13,913 bases of DNA from Bacillota bacterium. GTDB taxonomy: Bacteria; Bacillota; Clostridia; Lachnospirales; Lachnospiraceae. Shown piece after piece: positions 5,285 through 13,168 of this stretch. A program made the position numbers and the translations under genes. Numbering within the stretch: the stretch's first letter is position 1; each line of letters starts with the position of its first letter. The stretch is from contig JAEZKA010000001.1 of the NCBI GenBank assembly GCA_023436225.1, positions 1-13,913 of the forward strand, given 5' to 3'. The notes beneath the pieces were generated by a model. The model worked only from the letters and a program-made list of their open reading frames with translations, was not told where the DNA came from and ran no database searches.

Positions 5285-6575
5285 TATTGTTATCATCGGC
5301 GGTGGTCCGGCTGGCCTTGCTGCCGCAATTGCTGCAAAAGAGCAGGGCACAGAACGAGTATTAATTGTTGAGCGGGATAAGGAGCTTGGTGGTATCCTAA
5401 ATCAATGTATTCACAATGGCTTCGGACTTCATACCTTTAAGGAGGAGCTGACCGGACCAGAATATGCTGCCAGGTATATTCAGAAGGTGAAAGAGGCAGG
5501 TATTCCTGCCATGCTGAATACGATGGCAGTTGATATCAGTGAAAATGCGGCAGTGGAGGATAGCACGGAAAAACCATCTCAGTTCGTAATCACAGTGATG
5601 AATCGAACAGATGGACTCTTTCAAATAAATGCAGATGCGGTAATACTTGCCATGGGCTGCAGGGAACGCCCGAGGGGAGCCCTCAATATACCGGGATATC
5701 GCCCAGCTGGTATTTACTCTGCCGGTACCGCACAGCATTTTATTAATATCGAAGGCAGAATGCCAGGAAAAGAGGTTGTAATCTTAGGCTCCGGTGATAT
5801 CGGACTGATTATGGCAAGGCGTATGACTCTGGAGGGTGCCAATGTGAAGCTGGTAGCAGAGGTGATGCCCTATTCAGGAGGATTAAAACGTAATATTGCA
5901 CAATGTCTGGATGACTTTGGGATTCCGCTTAAGCTCAGCCATACGGTCATTGATATAGACGGTAAGGAGAGGATAAAGGGTGTTACAATTGCTAAAGTGG
6001 ATGAGAAAATGAAGCCAATTCTTGGTACCGAGGAATATATTACATGTGATACGCTACTGCTTTCGGTAGGATTAATTCCAGAAAATGAGCTTTCTATGAA
6101 ATTAGGAATTACACTTAGCCCGATTACTTCCGGTCCTATTGTAGATGAGAGTCTTCAGACCAACATACCCGGTGTATTTGCCTGTGGTAATGTACTTCAT
6201 GTGCATGATCTGGTTGATTATGTCTCCCAAGAGGCTATGACAGCCGGAATGAATGCTGCAATCTATGTTAGAGGAGAACAAAAGCGCAATGAGAAGCGGA
6301 TTGCTATCAAGCCGGATTATGGCATTCGCTATACAGTACCATCCTTTCTTGACCTTGAGCGTATGCCGGAGGAGCTAATTGTGCGTTTTCGTGTAAGTGA
6401 AGCATTTTCGAAGGTTAAGCTGTGCATCTATTATGACGATATCCTTGTGAAGAAAATTACAAAACGAATTATGACACCCGGTGAGATGGAGGAGCTTAAG
6501 CTAAAAAAGGCGGAGCTAGCCCAACATAAGGATTTACGGCAAATACGAATTGCAATTGAGAAGGAGAATGCTTAG
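5274..6575 (+). CDS. GlpB/HcnB-like FAD-NAD(P) oxidoreductase subunit
   Basis: 433-residue pyridine-nucleotide-disulfide-reductase-like flavoprotein. It has an N-terminal FAD-binding GGGPAG (residues 9-14), then CIHNGFGLHTFKEELTGPEY, a second dinucleotide motif GSGDIG (residues 172-177), and a late FAD contact VFACGNVLHVHDLVD. It lacks the redox CxxxxC of classical disulfide reductases. Paired with a GlpA-like subunit carrying a BFD-type [2Fe-2S] domain, it resembles the partner subunits of heteromeric dehydrogenases such as HcnB/HcnC and the dye-linked proline dehydrogenases. Here it would pass electrons from glycerol-3-phosphate oxidation to a still unknown acceptor. It starts inside the end of the upstream gene with a purine-rich ribosome binding site (AAGGGGGG, 5259-5266). 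It plays the role of E. coli GlpB in position, but family membership differs, so no symbol is given. Confidence 0.82.
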   Translation: MKYDIVIIGGGPAGLAAAIAAKEQGTERVLIVERDKELGGILNQCIHNGFGLHTFKEELTGPEYAARYIQKVKEAGIPAMLNTMAVDISENAAVEDSTEKPSQFVITVMNRTDGLFQINADAVILAMGCRERPRGALNIPGYRPAGIYSAGTAQHFINIEGRMPGKEVVILGSGDIGLIMARRMTLEGANVKLVAEVMPYSGGLKRNIAQCLDDFGIPLKLSHTVIDIDGKERIKGVTIAKVDEKMKPILGTEEYITCDTLLLSVGLIPENELSMKLGITLSPITSGPIVDESLQTNIPGVFACGNVLHVHDLVDYVSQEAMTAGMNAAIYVRGEQKRNEKRIAIKPDYGIRYTVPSFLDLERMPEELIVRFRVSEAFSKVKLCIYYDDILVKKITKRIMTPGEMEELKLKKAELAQHKDLRQIRIAIEKENA

Positions 6576-6595
6576 TATAGAAAGGCAGGGTGATT

Positions 6596-6952
6596 ATGAT
6601 GGAAAAGAAAGAAATGGTCTGTATTTGTTGCCCGCTAGGTTGTATACTTAGTGTGGCTGTAGAAGAGAAAATCAGTGTGGAAGGGTATTCCTGTCCTAGA
6701 GGAAAAGCCTATGCAATAGATGAGGTAACTGATCCGCGAAGAATAGTAACGTCTACTGTGAGGGTAAGAGGGTGCAATACCCCGATGGTGTCGGTTAAGA
6801 CAAAGGCAGGTATACCAAAGCATAAGGTGATGCAGTGCATAAAGGAGTTGTCTGCTATTGAGCTTCAAGCCCCAATTCATATGGGAGATGTTGTCAAAGC
6901 AGATATAGCAGGGACGGGTATTGATGTTATTGCAACAAAGAATATTGCCTGA
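6596..6952 (+). CDS. DUF1667 Cys-rich protein of the G3P dehydrogenase cluster
   Basis: Protein of 118 residues belonging to DUF1667. The N-terminus carries closely spaced cysteines C9, C11, C12 and C16 (CICCPLGC) and C33 in SCPRG, followed by DEVTDPRRIVTSTVRV and VSVKTKAGIPKHK, all recognisable features of this family. The cysteines suggest an Fe-S cluster or metal site, and the protein is regularly encoded with the two flavoproteins upstream, so it is probably a small electron-transfer or assembly subunit. It has no membrane segment, unlike E. coli GlpC. Start at ATG 6596 (or 6599) is chosen over GTG 6590, which overlaps the AGGG ribosome binding site. It ends 13 nt before glpK. Confidence 0.82.
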   Translation: MMEKKEMVCICCPLGCILSVAVEEKISVEGYSCPRGKAYAIDEVTDPRRIVTSTVRVRGCNTPMVSVKTKAGIPKHKVMQCIKELSAIELQAPIHMGDVVKADIAGTGIDVIATKNIA

Positions 6953-6965
6953 GGAGAAGAATGAT

Positions 6966-8468
6966 ATGCAGGGAAAATATATAATGGCATTGGATCAGGG
7001 AACGACAAGCTCTCGTTGTGTAATAATTGATAAGAATGGAAAAATTCTTAGTAAGGCGCAGAGGGAGTTTAAACAGATTTATCCTTGCCCTGGCTGGGTG
7101 GAGCATGATCCGATGGAGATTTGGTCCTCTCAGTTAAGCGTCGCCAAGGAAGCAATGGCGATGCTTAATGTCACAGCCAGTGAAATTGCAGCATTAGGTA
7201 TCACCAATCAGCGAGAGACCACAATTATTTGGAATAAACATACGGGAGAACCGATTTATAACGCAATTGTCTGGCAATGCCATAGGACAGCAGATCAGGT
7301 TGAGGCTCTGAAAAAGGATGGGTTTGACAGAGTGCTTCAAGAAAAAACGGGTTTAATACCGGATGCATATTTCTCGGCGACAAAAATATGCTGGATTCTA
7401 GACCATGTGGAGGGGGCCAGGAGGGAGGCAGAAGCCGGTAATCTTCTATTCGGAACAGTAGATACCTGGCTGATCTGGAAGTTATCAAAGGGGAAAATCC
7501 ATGCAACCGATTATACAAATGCATCCAGGACCATGCTTTTTAATATTAGGGATCTATGCTGGGACGATGAGATATTGGAATACTTTCGTATTCCGAAGCT
7601 GATATTACCTCAAGTGAACTCCTCCAGTCAGCTGTATGGTTATGCGGACCGAGATTTTCTGGGAGATGATATCGCTATTTCTGGTGTTGCTGGAGATCAG
7701 CAGGCAGCGTTGTTTGGTCAGCTGTGTTTTGATAAGGGTGATGTAAAGAACACATACGGAACAGGTTGCTTTTTGCTTATGAATACCGGTCGGGAGGCGA
7801 TACGGTCAAAACATGGCCTGTTAACAACGATTGCAGCCGGTACTGCATCAGAGCTAAATTATGCACTGGAGGGAAGCGTTTTTGCTGCAGGAGCGGTTAT
7901 TCAATGGCTGCGGGATGAGCTGCATCTGATTGATGATGCATCCGAGGTACAGAGCCACGCGGAACAGGTGGAGGATACCGGTGGAGTATATGTAGTACCA
8001 GCGTTCACTGGCTTAGGGGCTCCATACTGGAATCCGTATGTAAGAGGTACCATTGTTGGCATAACCAGAGGCTGTAGTAAGGAGCATTTGATCCGCGCCG
8101 CTGTTGAGGCCATTGCGTATCAGACCCATGATGTACTACGGGTTATGGAGAAGGATGCCAATTTATGCATCAATAGCTTAAAAGTCGATGGTGGAGCGAG
8201 TGTAAATGACTTTTTGATGCAGTTTCAGGCGGATATTCTAAATGCTCAGGTAAGTCGGCCTAGTTGTATTGAGACAACAGTTCTAGGGGCGGGGTATCTT
8301 GCCGGACTTGCGATTGGGTATTGGAGGGATAAGGAGGAAATCAAGGAATACTGGAAGACATCCAGAGAGTTTCATCCGCAAAGGAAGGAAGAACAGACCA
8401 AGTCGCTCCTTCAAGGTTGGAAGAAGGCTGTGCAATGTGCATTAGCTTGGCAGGAAGGAGACAGGTAA
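6966..8468 (+). CDS. glpK: Glycerol kinase
   Basis: 500-residue FGGY-family kinase that phosphorylates glycerol with ATP to glycerol-3-phosphate, the substrate of the upstream dehydrogenase and the probable signal for GlpP. Motifs are the phosphate-binding DQGTTSSR (residues 10-17), the catalytic Asp D244 in GVAGDQQAALFGQ, NTYGTGCFLLMNTG, LEGSVFAAGAVIQWLRD and KVDGGASVNDFLMQFQADIL. The start ATG 6966 has GAGGAG at 6951-6956; upstream in-frame codons lie inside the DUF1667 gene. The residue before FLG is D230 (context YADRDFLGDD), whereas in many Firmicutes the aligned residue is a His phosphorylated by HPr of the PTS (for example YHFFG in B. subtilis). This enzyme probably lacks that activation control. 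No glycerol facilitator gene is in the window. Confidence 0.97.
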   Translation: MQGKYIMALDQGTTSSRCVIIDKNGKILSKAQREFKQIYPCPGWVEHDPMEIWSSQLSVAKEAMAMLNVTASEIAALGITNQRETTIIWNKHTGEPIYNAIVWQCHRTADQVEALKKDGFDRVLQEKTGLIPDAYFSATKICWILDHVEGARREAEAGNLLFGTVDTWLIWKLSKGKIHATDYTNASRTMLFNIRDLCWDDEILEYFRIPKLILPQVNSSSQLYGYADRDFLGDDIAISGVAGDQQAALFGQLCFDKGDVKNTYGTGCFLLMNTGREAIRSKHGLLTTIAAGTASELNYALEGSVFAAGAVIQWLRDELHLIDDASEVQSHAEQVEDTGGVYVVPAFTGLGAPYWNPYVRGTIVGITRGCSKEHLIRAAVEAIAYQTHDVLRVMEKDANLCINSLKVDGGASVNDFLMQFQADILNAQVSRPSCIETTVLGAGYLAGLAIGYWRDKEEIKEYWKTSREFHPQRKEEQTKSLLQGWKKAVQCALAWQEGDR

Positions 8469-8499
8469 ATCATAAAGAGTTGCAAATACTTTTTGATAA

Positions 8500-8514
8500 C
8501 AGGCTATAAGCCTG
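8500..8514 (+). other. Small hairpin between glpK and the phosphodiesterase gene
   Basis: CAGGCT (8500-8505) and AGCCTG (8509-8514) pair around ATA, 31 nt after the glpK stop. No T-run follows, so termination is doubtful. A TTGACT at 8541-8546 lacks a correctly spaced -10 box, so whether the next gene has its own promoter cannot be settled. Confidence 0.35.
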
Positions 8515-8605
8515 GATAAGACAAGGGGAATTTCAATTAGTTGACTTATTTATAATGATAAGGTTGAGTAATCGATAATGTTAAATAAAGAAAGGGAAGA
8601 AAATC

Positions 8606-9349
8606 ATGAAGGTAATAGCACATCGAGGATACAGTGGTCAATACCCCGAAAATACCATGCTTGCTTATGAAAAAGCAGTGGAAGCAGGCTGTGATGAGAT
8701 TGAGATTGATGTACATATGACAAAAGACGGGGTTCTTGTTATGCTACATGATGAAAACGTGGAGCATATTACGAATGGAAAAGGATATATTAAGGATTTG
8801 ACGTTTAAGGAGCTGCGGCAGTTTAATGTAGATGCAAAGTTCGGAGATAAATATGGCTTTAATCCGATACCAAGTCTGGAGGAATATCTGGATTGGGTTC
8901 GGAAGCAGGATATAACAACCAATATTGAATTGAAAAACAGGAAATATTATTATAAAGGATTGGAAGAAAAAACTCTGGAGCTAGTTAAAAAATATGGATT
9001 AACAGATCGGGTCATGTTCTCTTCCTTCAATCATGCATCTCTGCTTAAATGTAAGTATTTAGCTCCTGATATTGAATGCGGAATATTAGTAGGTAAACCG
9101 GAGATCTGGAATGCGGGATCCTTTGCCAGGGAATATCAATTGGAGTGTTATCATCCTGATATCGTGAGCCTTACAAAGGAGACAGTGGATAATTGTAAGG
9201 AAAACGGTATTAAGGTGAATGTGTGGACAATTAATGGCATGGATGAACTGCAGAAGATGCATATGTGGGAGTGCGATGGGGTAATTACGAATTATCCTGA
9301 TATTTGTAAAGCCTGGTTAAGCCAGACAACAAGTAGAGAATATCGATAA
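8606..9349 (+). CDS. Glycerophosphodiester phosphodiesterase
   Basis: 247-residue GDPD-family enzyme that hydrolyses glycerophosphodiesters, released from phospholipids, to glycerol-3-phosphate and an alcohol. The TIM-barrel starts with AHRGYSGQYPENT, giving the catalytic pair H6 and R7. E33 and D35 (EIEIDVHMTKDG), H48 (VMLHDE) and E108 (TNIELK) complete the expected metal-binding and acid-base set. The C-terminal part has VNVWTINGMDEL and CDGVITNYPD, typical of the family. No signal peptide is present, so it should be cytoplasmic. The start is supported by AAAGGGAAGA at 8591-8600. Its position after glpK fits a supply of glycerol-3-phosphate from lipid head groups to the same pathway. It belongs to the GlpQ/UgpQ group; I do not assign a symbol. 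Confidence 0.93.
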   Translation: MKVIAHRGYSGQYPENTMLAYEKAVEAGCDEIEIDVHMTKDGVLVMLHDENVEHITNGKGYIKDLTFKELRQFNVDAKFGDKYGFNPIPSLEEYLDWVRKQDITTNIELKNRKYYYKGLEEKTLELVKKYGLTDRVMFSSFNHASLLKCKYLAPDIECGILVGKPEIWNAGSFAREYQLECYHPDIVSLTKETVDNCKENGIKVNVWTINGMDELQKMHMWECDGVITNYPDICKAWLSQTTSREYR

Positions 9350-9392
9350 TGCTAAGATAAGACTACTGAGGATGATGGAATGGAGGCAATAT

Positions 9393-9740
9393 ATGGAAGG
9401 GATTGAAATTCTACATACAATGGATGAAGGATATAAGCCGCAGGTACACTTTGAAGCCTGGCGAGTAGCTATACTACGGTATGCTGACCTATTCGACCGA
9501 GATAAACTAGTACGATTGGAGAGACATCACTTAACAGATGAGGTTTTTGTATTATTAGAGGGAGAAGCAACACTGATCATTGGTGAGAACTGCGAAGAGT
9601 GCCCTATGGAAGCGAACAAGATTTATAATGTGAAAAAAGATGTTTGGCATAATATTGTTGTGAGCCGGGATGCCAGAGTCTTGATTGTAGAAAATGATAA
9701 CACAGGGCGGGATAACACAGAATATCTACCGCTATCCTAG
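9393..9740 (+). CDS. Small cupin-fold protein
   Basis: 115-residue protein with a single cupin-like barrel. The first cupin motif is seen as ERHHLTDEVFVLLEGEATL, with a His pair and a Glu that could bind a metal. The second is the DVWHNIVV segment with its His. The start at 9393 is preferred because TGGAGG at 9381-9386 is well spaced, although ATG 9372 or 9375 would also be in frame. It lies 43 nt after the phosphodiesterase gene and is probably cotranscribed. No enzyme activity can be assigned. A sugar- or phosphate-binding or sensing role linked to glycerophosphodiester use is possible but unproven. Confidence 0.7.
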   Translation: MEGIEILHTMDEGYKPQVHFEAWRVAILRYADLFDRDKLVRLERHHLTDEVFVLLEGEATLIIGENCEECPMEANKIYNVKKDVWHNIVVSRDARVLIVENDNTGRDNTEYLPLS

Positions 9741-9773
9741 TCAGTTGATGCTAAGAACTTGTAGAAAGTATAG

Positions 9774-10400
9774 AATAATACTGGGAGAAAGTATTTTATT
9801 GCAAAAGCATTAGCGTGGTTTGCGGATCCGCTAGGGATTGATCTTCTGTATAAAAGATTTGATGAGTTAATTCATAACGAACGCATTGATAGTAAAAGTG
9901 ATATCGATGAGAATATGGATGTGGTACGTCATGGAGTAGCAAATGAGGATATCAATGATTATTGGGATCTAAATCAATTAATTGTGTTATTCGAAAGGCT
10001 GAAGGATCAATCCCGAATCACTGAGTTATGCGATCTAATCAAACGCTCAAATGCAGGTGGGGCTCCTTACCGGAGTAAATATGTTTACTATGCATCAAGA
10101 GCGGATATGGTATGCGTTCCTTATTTTGAAAGACTATATATTCTCGCACACTATTTTATTCATCTGCCTAGTAAGAAGGCAGCAACTGACTTATACGAAT
10201 TATTAAGCAAGGAAAACATCGGTGGTGGATTATATTGTCATAGCTTAGAAGAACCGCACCTATATTTCTCGTCTTATCTCGAGCTAACGATTGCCAGGGC
10301 TGCGTATCGATGTGGCGAAAGTAAAGCAAGAGAAATTATTAGAGAATATTCCTTGGATATTAGAAAAACTCTTTCTAGCTGTGCTCAAAATGAACTATAA
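9774..10400 (+). pseudogene. Remnant of a probable FAD-dependent oxidoreductase C-terminal region
   Basis: An open frame runs from 9774, just after an in-frame TAG, to the TAA at 10398. It has no start codon near its beginning: the first ATG is at 9915, deep inside the coherent protein and without a ribosome binding site. The upstream in-frame residues (YFIAKALAWFADPLGIDLLY) look like continuing coding sequence. The end, with YLELTIARAAYRCGESKA and SLDIRKTLSSCAQNEL, recalls the helical repeat region that follows the FAD domain in the FAD_oxidored family of Firmicutes. The FAD-binding part is absent. I therefore read this as a 5'-truncated, decaying gene. The family match is from memory of motif shape and is moderate. 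The alternative is a small lineage-specific protein starting at 9915. Confidence 0.5.
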
Positions 10401-10419
10401 GTGTGTTAACATCTCAGGC

Positions 10420-10451
10420 GGCTGTCGCAAAATTAAATTTTTGCGACAGCC
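10420..10451. terminator. Strong hairpin after the gene remnant
   Basis: A perfect 13-bp stem GGCTGTCGCAAAA (10420-10432) and TTTTGCGACAGCC (10439-10451) with a 6-nt loop starts 19 bases after the stop at 10400. On the + strand only CTTATTT follows, so it is a weak-tailed terminator or a transcript-end stabiliser. It is well placed to end the phosphodiesterase-cupin transcript. Confidence 0.65.
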
Positions 10452-10535
10452 CTTATTTCTGCACCCTCCATAAAACTTTTATTAAGTATTCCTTCCACTT
10501 CCCTTCAGCTTTTTTTAACATAATTTTTTAATGAA

Positions 10536-10564
10536 TTGTAATATTTACATTTCTACTGTATAAT
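10536..10564 (+). promoter_or_regulatory. Promoter of the membrane protein gene at 10625
   Basis: TTGTAA (10536-10541) and TATAAT (10559-10564) are 17 nt apart in an AT-rich stretch, 60 nt before the start codon. The spacing and perfect -10 box make this a good sigma-A candidate and mark a new transcription unit after the hairpin at 10420-10451. Confidence 0.7.
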
Positions 10565-10624
10565 TCTAGCAATGGAACAATTTTGAAGTATTATTAGTGT
10601 TTCAAATTAGCAGGGAGAAGTTTT

Positions 10625-11386
10625 ATGAAGAAGGTTAATTGGACAGTCGTTTTATTAACGGCTTTTATGCTGATAATCTTGGGATTAATCCTAAGCGTAG
10701 TTACAGCGTTTTTTGGAAATCCCATAACTAAAATGATTGCTACCTCACAAATAAGAAGCTATGTTGAGAAGAATTATCCGGACATGGACTTAGAGGTAGC
10801 TAAGGCGGTCTATAACTTTAAGTTTGAAAGCTATGGATCGAAGGTGCAATCAAATACCAGTGTTGATACCAAATTCTATGTACATTGGCGCAGGGGTAAA
10901 ATTGACGATACCTACGAGACGGATGTATTGAAGCACAATACGACTTATCAACGACTGCAAAAGGAATTTAGTGATCTTGTGGAGGAGATAATTAACCGGG
11001 AATTTCCTTATCAAACCTCGATTCTCTTTGCTGACATAGATAAGTACATGGATGATTTTGGTGGTCTGACACTGGATATGCCTTTGGATCCGGCCGCAAT
11101 TCCTACGTCACCGACTCTTGTGATTTATTTTTATCATGATCAGATTAATTATGAGGTGTTTTGTGAACGGCTTCTAGAGCTTCGTGATATCATGAAAAAG
11201 AATAATATAAAGATTGAATATTACACGGTTGTAATGGAGGAGCCATCAGAAGATGGTGAGAAGCCAAAGAGTAGTGGAGAAGCAATATATTTATATGATT
11301 ACCCGGCGAATAAGCTAAACTCCCAGACTCTGCCTGAGGATATCAAGATTTACATGGCAGCATGGGAGAAAGAGAATGAGAAGTAG
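10625..11386 (+). CDS. Membrane-anchored YfjL-like protein of unknown function
   Basis: 253-residue protein with a single N-terminal hydrophobic segment (about residues 8-30, WTVVLLTAFMLIILGLIL). The segment is probably a membrane anchor with the rest outside, because no cleavage-like small residues follow directly. After it, FFGNPITKMIATSQIRSYVE and the KNYPDMDLEV stretch resemble the start of YfjL-like proteins of Bacillus and relatives, whose role is unknown. The middle contains VDTKFYVHWRRGKIDD and NTTYQRLQKEFSDLVEE. The acidic, hydrophilic C-terminal part has no motif I recognise. The ribosome binding site AGGGAGAAG (10612-10620) and the promoter just upstream support the start. It is probably not part of the glycerol pathway. 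It stands 97 nt before the diguanylate cyclase gene, so cotranscription with it is possible. Confidence 0.7.
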   Translation: MKKVNWTVVLLTAFMLIILGLILSVVTAFFGNPITKMIATSQIRSYVEKNYPDMDLEVAKAVYNFKFESYGSKVQSNTSVDTKFYVHWRRGKIDDTYETDVLKHNTTYQRLQKEFSDLVEEIINREFPYQTSILFADIDKYMDDFGGLTLDMPLDPAAIPTSPTLVIYFYHDQINYEVFCERLLELRDIMKKNNIKIEYYTVVMEEPSEDGEKPKSSGEAIYLYDYPANKLNSQTLPEDIKIYMAAWEKENEK

Positions 11387-11483
11387 TGCGAAATAGGATA
11401 ATATGGCTCTGTAATAGAATGGTTATCATGTTCTTGTTTTTATAAGTAAAGAATAAAAAAAGCCCTAATAGGAGTACTAACAA

Positions 11484-13085
11484 ATGGTTTATTTGACAAT
11501 GTTATCTTTAACAGCTTCTTTATTATATTTTATTATCGGCTTCTACGTCATTCGATTATTTCGAAAATCCAAGGTTTGTAAGATTTTTTTTGTTCTTACA
11601 TTATCGTTGGCAATATGGTCCTTGCCAGCATCCTTTTTATATTTAGCAGAAAATACAATAGAGTATGCTTTTTGGAATAAAATCTCTGCGTTTGGATGGT
11701 GTACATTTGAAGCGATCGGGTTATATTTTGTAATGACGCTAACGGAGAATAAATTAATGAGGCATTGGTATATCAGGCTGCTTATACTATTGCCGGCGGG
11801 GATTTTCCTATTCATGGTTCTATTCCTTTTTGGCCCTGATATTACGACAGCACCGATTATTGAGAATATTTTTTATAAAGGAAATTTCCTATATAACTTT
11901 CTATATTCATTGCTGAGTATTATATTAATCATCAGATGGGGTATGAAATCAAAGAGTAAGATACGAAAAAAACAAGCGTATATCATATCCAATAGCAGCT
12001 TAATTTCTTTTCTCTTGATACTGATTGTTGAGACGCTTTTACCTGCAATAGGGGTTCCCAAAATACCTAGCTTAGGGCAGGTATATTCTTTGGTTATGAT
12101 GTATGGTGTTTTTTATTCCATTTATCGATATCAGTTTATGTCCATCCCTACCGCATTGATTAACAATGAGCTATTTAAAGAGCTAACCGGATTGGCTTTT
12201 CTGTTAGATTCCCAAGGGGTTATTACGAAAGCGAACAAGCAGCTGTATCAGTTACTTAACTATGTAGAAGATGAGGTCATAGAAAAGCATATTACAGAGC
12301 TAATAAACCATCCGGATATCAAAGATATAATCGATAACAGTGAAACAATATTGGAGGCGCAACGATTTGAAGAGATCTTAATTACTTCTAAAGCCGGTAT
12401 AAATATTCCGTTTAAAATCTCAGTCATCCCTCTCAGGATAAAATCCGATTTTCTATTGGGCCTTTTAATAATCGGTGAAGATATGAGAGCGCTGATACAT
12501 CAGAAGAATACAGAGGCGATACTAAAGCAGAATAACGAAAACATCAATAATTTAAATAATGAGCTCCTTGAGATGAATCAGAAGCTAATTCAAAAATCCA
12601 ACAGAGACAGTCTGACTAATCTTTATAATCATCAATATATTAATACGATATTAGAGGATATGTTAGTGCAAAAGCAAGAAAAAGCTACTGATATTTGTGT
12701 TATGATGCTTGACATTGATTATTTTAAGAAGGTAAATGATAGCTATGGACATTTGACAGGAGATAGAGTTCTGGTTACCATCAGTGAAATTATATTGAAA
12801 ACCCTTCGACCATATGATTACATAGGACGCTACGGAGGAGAGGAATTCCTTGTTATTATGCCGAATATCAAGCTGGAGGAGGCATCTCTCATCGCTGAGA
12901 AAATCCGAAGAAGTATAGAAACACATAAGTTTGAGATTAAGGAACTCGCCGTTACAATTAGTATCGGGGTAGCTCAGTATGCCGGAGAAACATCGAATGA
13001 GCTGGTAAATAAAGCAGACAAGCTACTATATCAAGCGAAGAGTAAGGGCAGGAACCGATATGAGTCGGTATTGGATAGGAGATAA
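11484..13085 (+). CDS. 7TM-PAS-GGDEF diguanylate cyclase
   Basis: 533-residue membrane signalling protein. Seven hydrophobic segments at about residues 4-26, 33-54, 66-87, 96-117, 135-152, 165-188 and 197-216 form a sensor like the 7TM domain found at the N-terminus of some histidine kinases. A PAS-like domain follows (about 229-340, with FLLDSQGVITKANKQLYQLL), then a coiled coil rich in Asn, Gln and Glu (about 345-372). Last is a GGDEF domain with DSLTNLYNHQY, the metal-binding MMLDIDYFKKVNDSYGH, and an active GGEEF signature at 451-455. The inhibitory I-site RPYD (442-445) is exactly five residues before GGEEF. It should therefore make cyclic di-GMP with product inhibition. The start has AGGAG at 11470-11474. 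The ligand is unknown. Confidence 0.93.
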   Translation: MVYLTMLSLTASLLYFIIGFYVIRLFRKSKVCKIFFVLTLSLAIWSLPASFLYLAENTIEYAFWNKISAFGWCTFEAIGLYFVMTLTENKLMRHWYIRLLILLPAGIFLFMVLFLFGPDITTAPIIENIFYKGNFLYNFLYSLLSIILIIRWGMKSKSKIRKKQAYIISNSSLISFLLILIVETLLPAIGVPKIPSLGQVYSLVMMYGVFYSIYRYQFMSIPTALINNELFKELTGLAFLLDSQGVITKANKQLYQLLNYVEDEVIEKHITELINHPDIKDIIDNSETILEAQRFEEILITSKAGINIPFKISVIPLRIKSDFLLGLLIIGEDMRALIHQKNTEAILKQNNENINNLNNELLEMNQKLIQKSNRDSLTNLYNHQYINTILEDMLVQKQEKATDICVMMLDIDYFKKVNDSYGHLTGDRVLVTISEIILKTLRPYDYIGRYGGEEFLVIMPNIKLEEASLIAEKIRRSIETHKFEIKELAVTISIGVAQYAGETSNELVNKADKLLYQAKSKGRNRYESVLDRR

Positions 13086-13122
13086 GGAAAGAAAAGGAAG
13101 ACCGCATCTCTACGCGAAAGCA

Positions 13123-13159
13123 GACTCGCGATTTTCTAAAATACAGAAAATTGCTCGTT
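13123..13159 (+). repeat. Right hairpin element, copy 1
   Basis: GACTC (13123-13127), then the stem GCGATTTTCT (13128-13137) with AGAAAATTGC (13145-13154), loop AAAATAC, then TCGTT (13155-13159). GAC and GTT can extend the stem beyond a TC/TC internal loop. The preceding GAAAGCA is shared with copy 2. It is a noncoding hairpin unit in the space after the diguanylate cyclase gene. Confidence 0.8.
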
Positions 13160-13168
13160 GAAAAAGCA

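Noticed and set aside
8541..8556. Promoter TTGACT plus TATAAT before the phosphodiesterase gene
   Set aside because: The two boxes are only 4 nt apart, so they cannot work together, and neither has a well-spaced partner.
10291..10473. 60-codon open frame overlapping the gene remnant and the hairpin
   Set aside because: It crosses the 13-bp hairpin at 10420-10451 and has no coding features.
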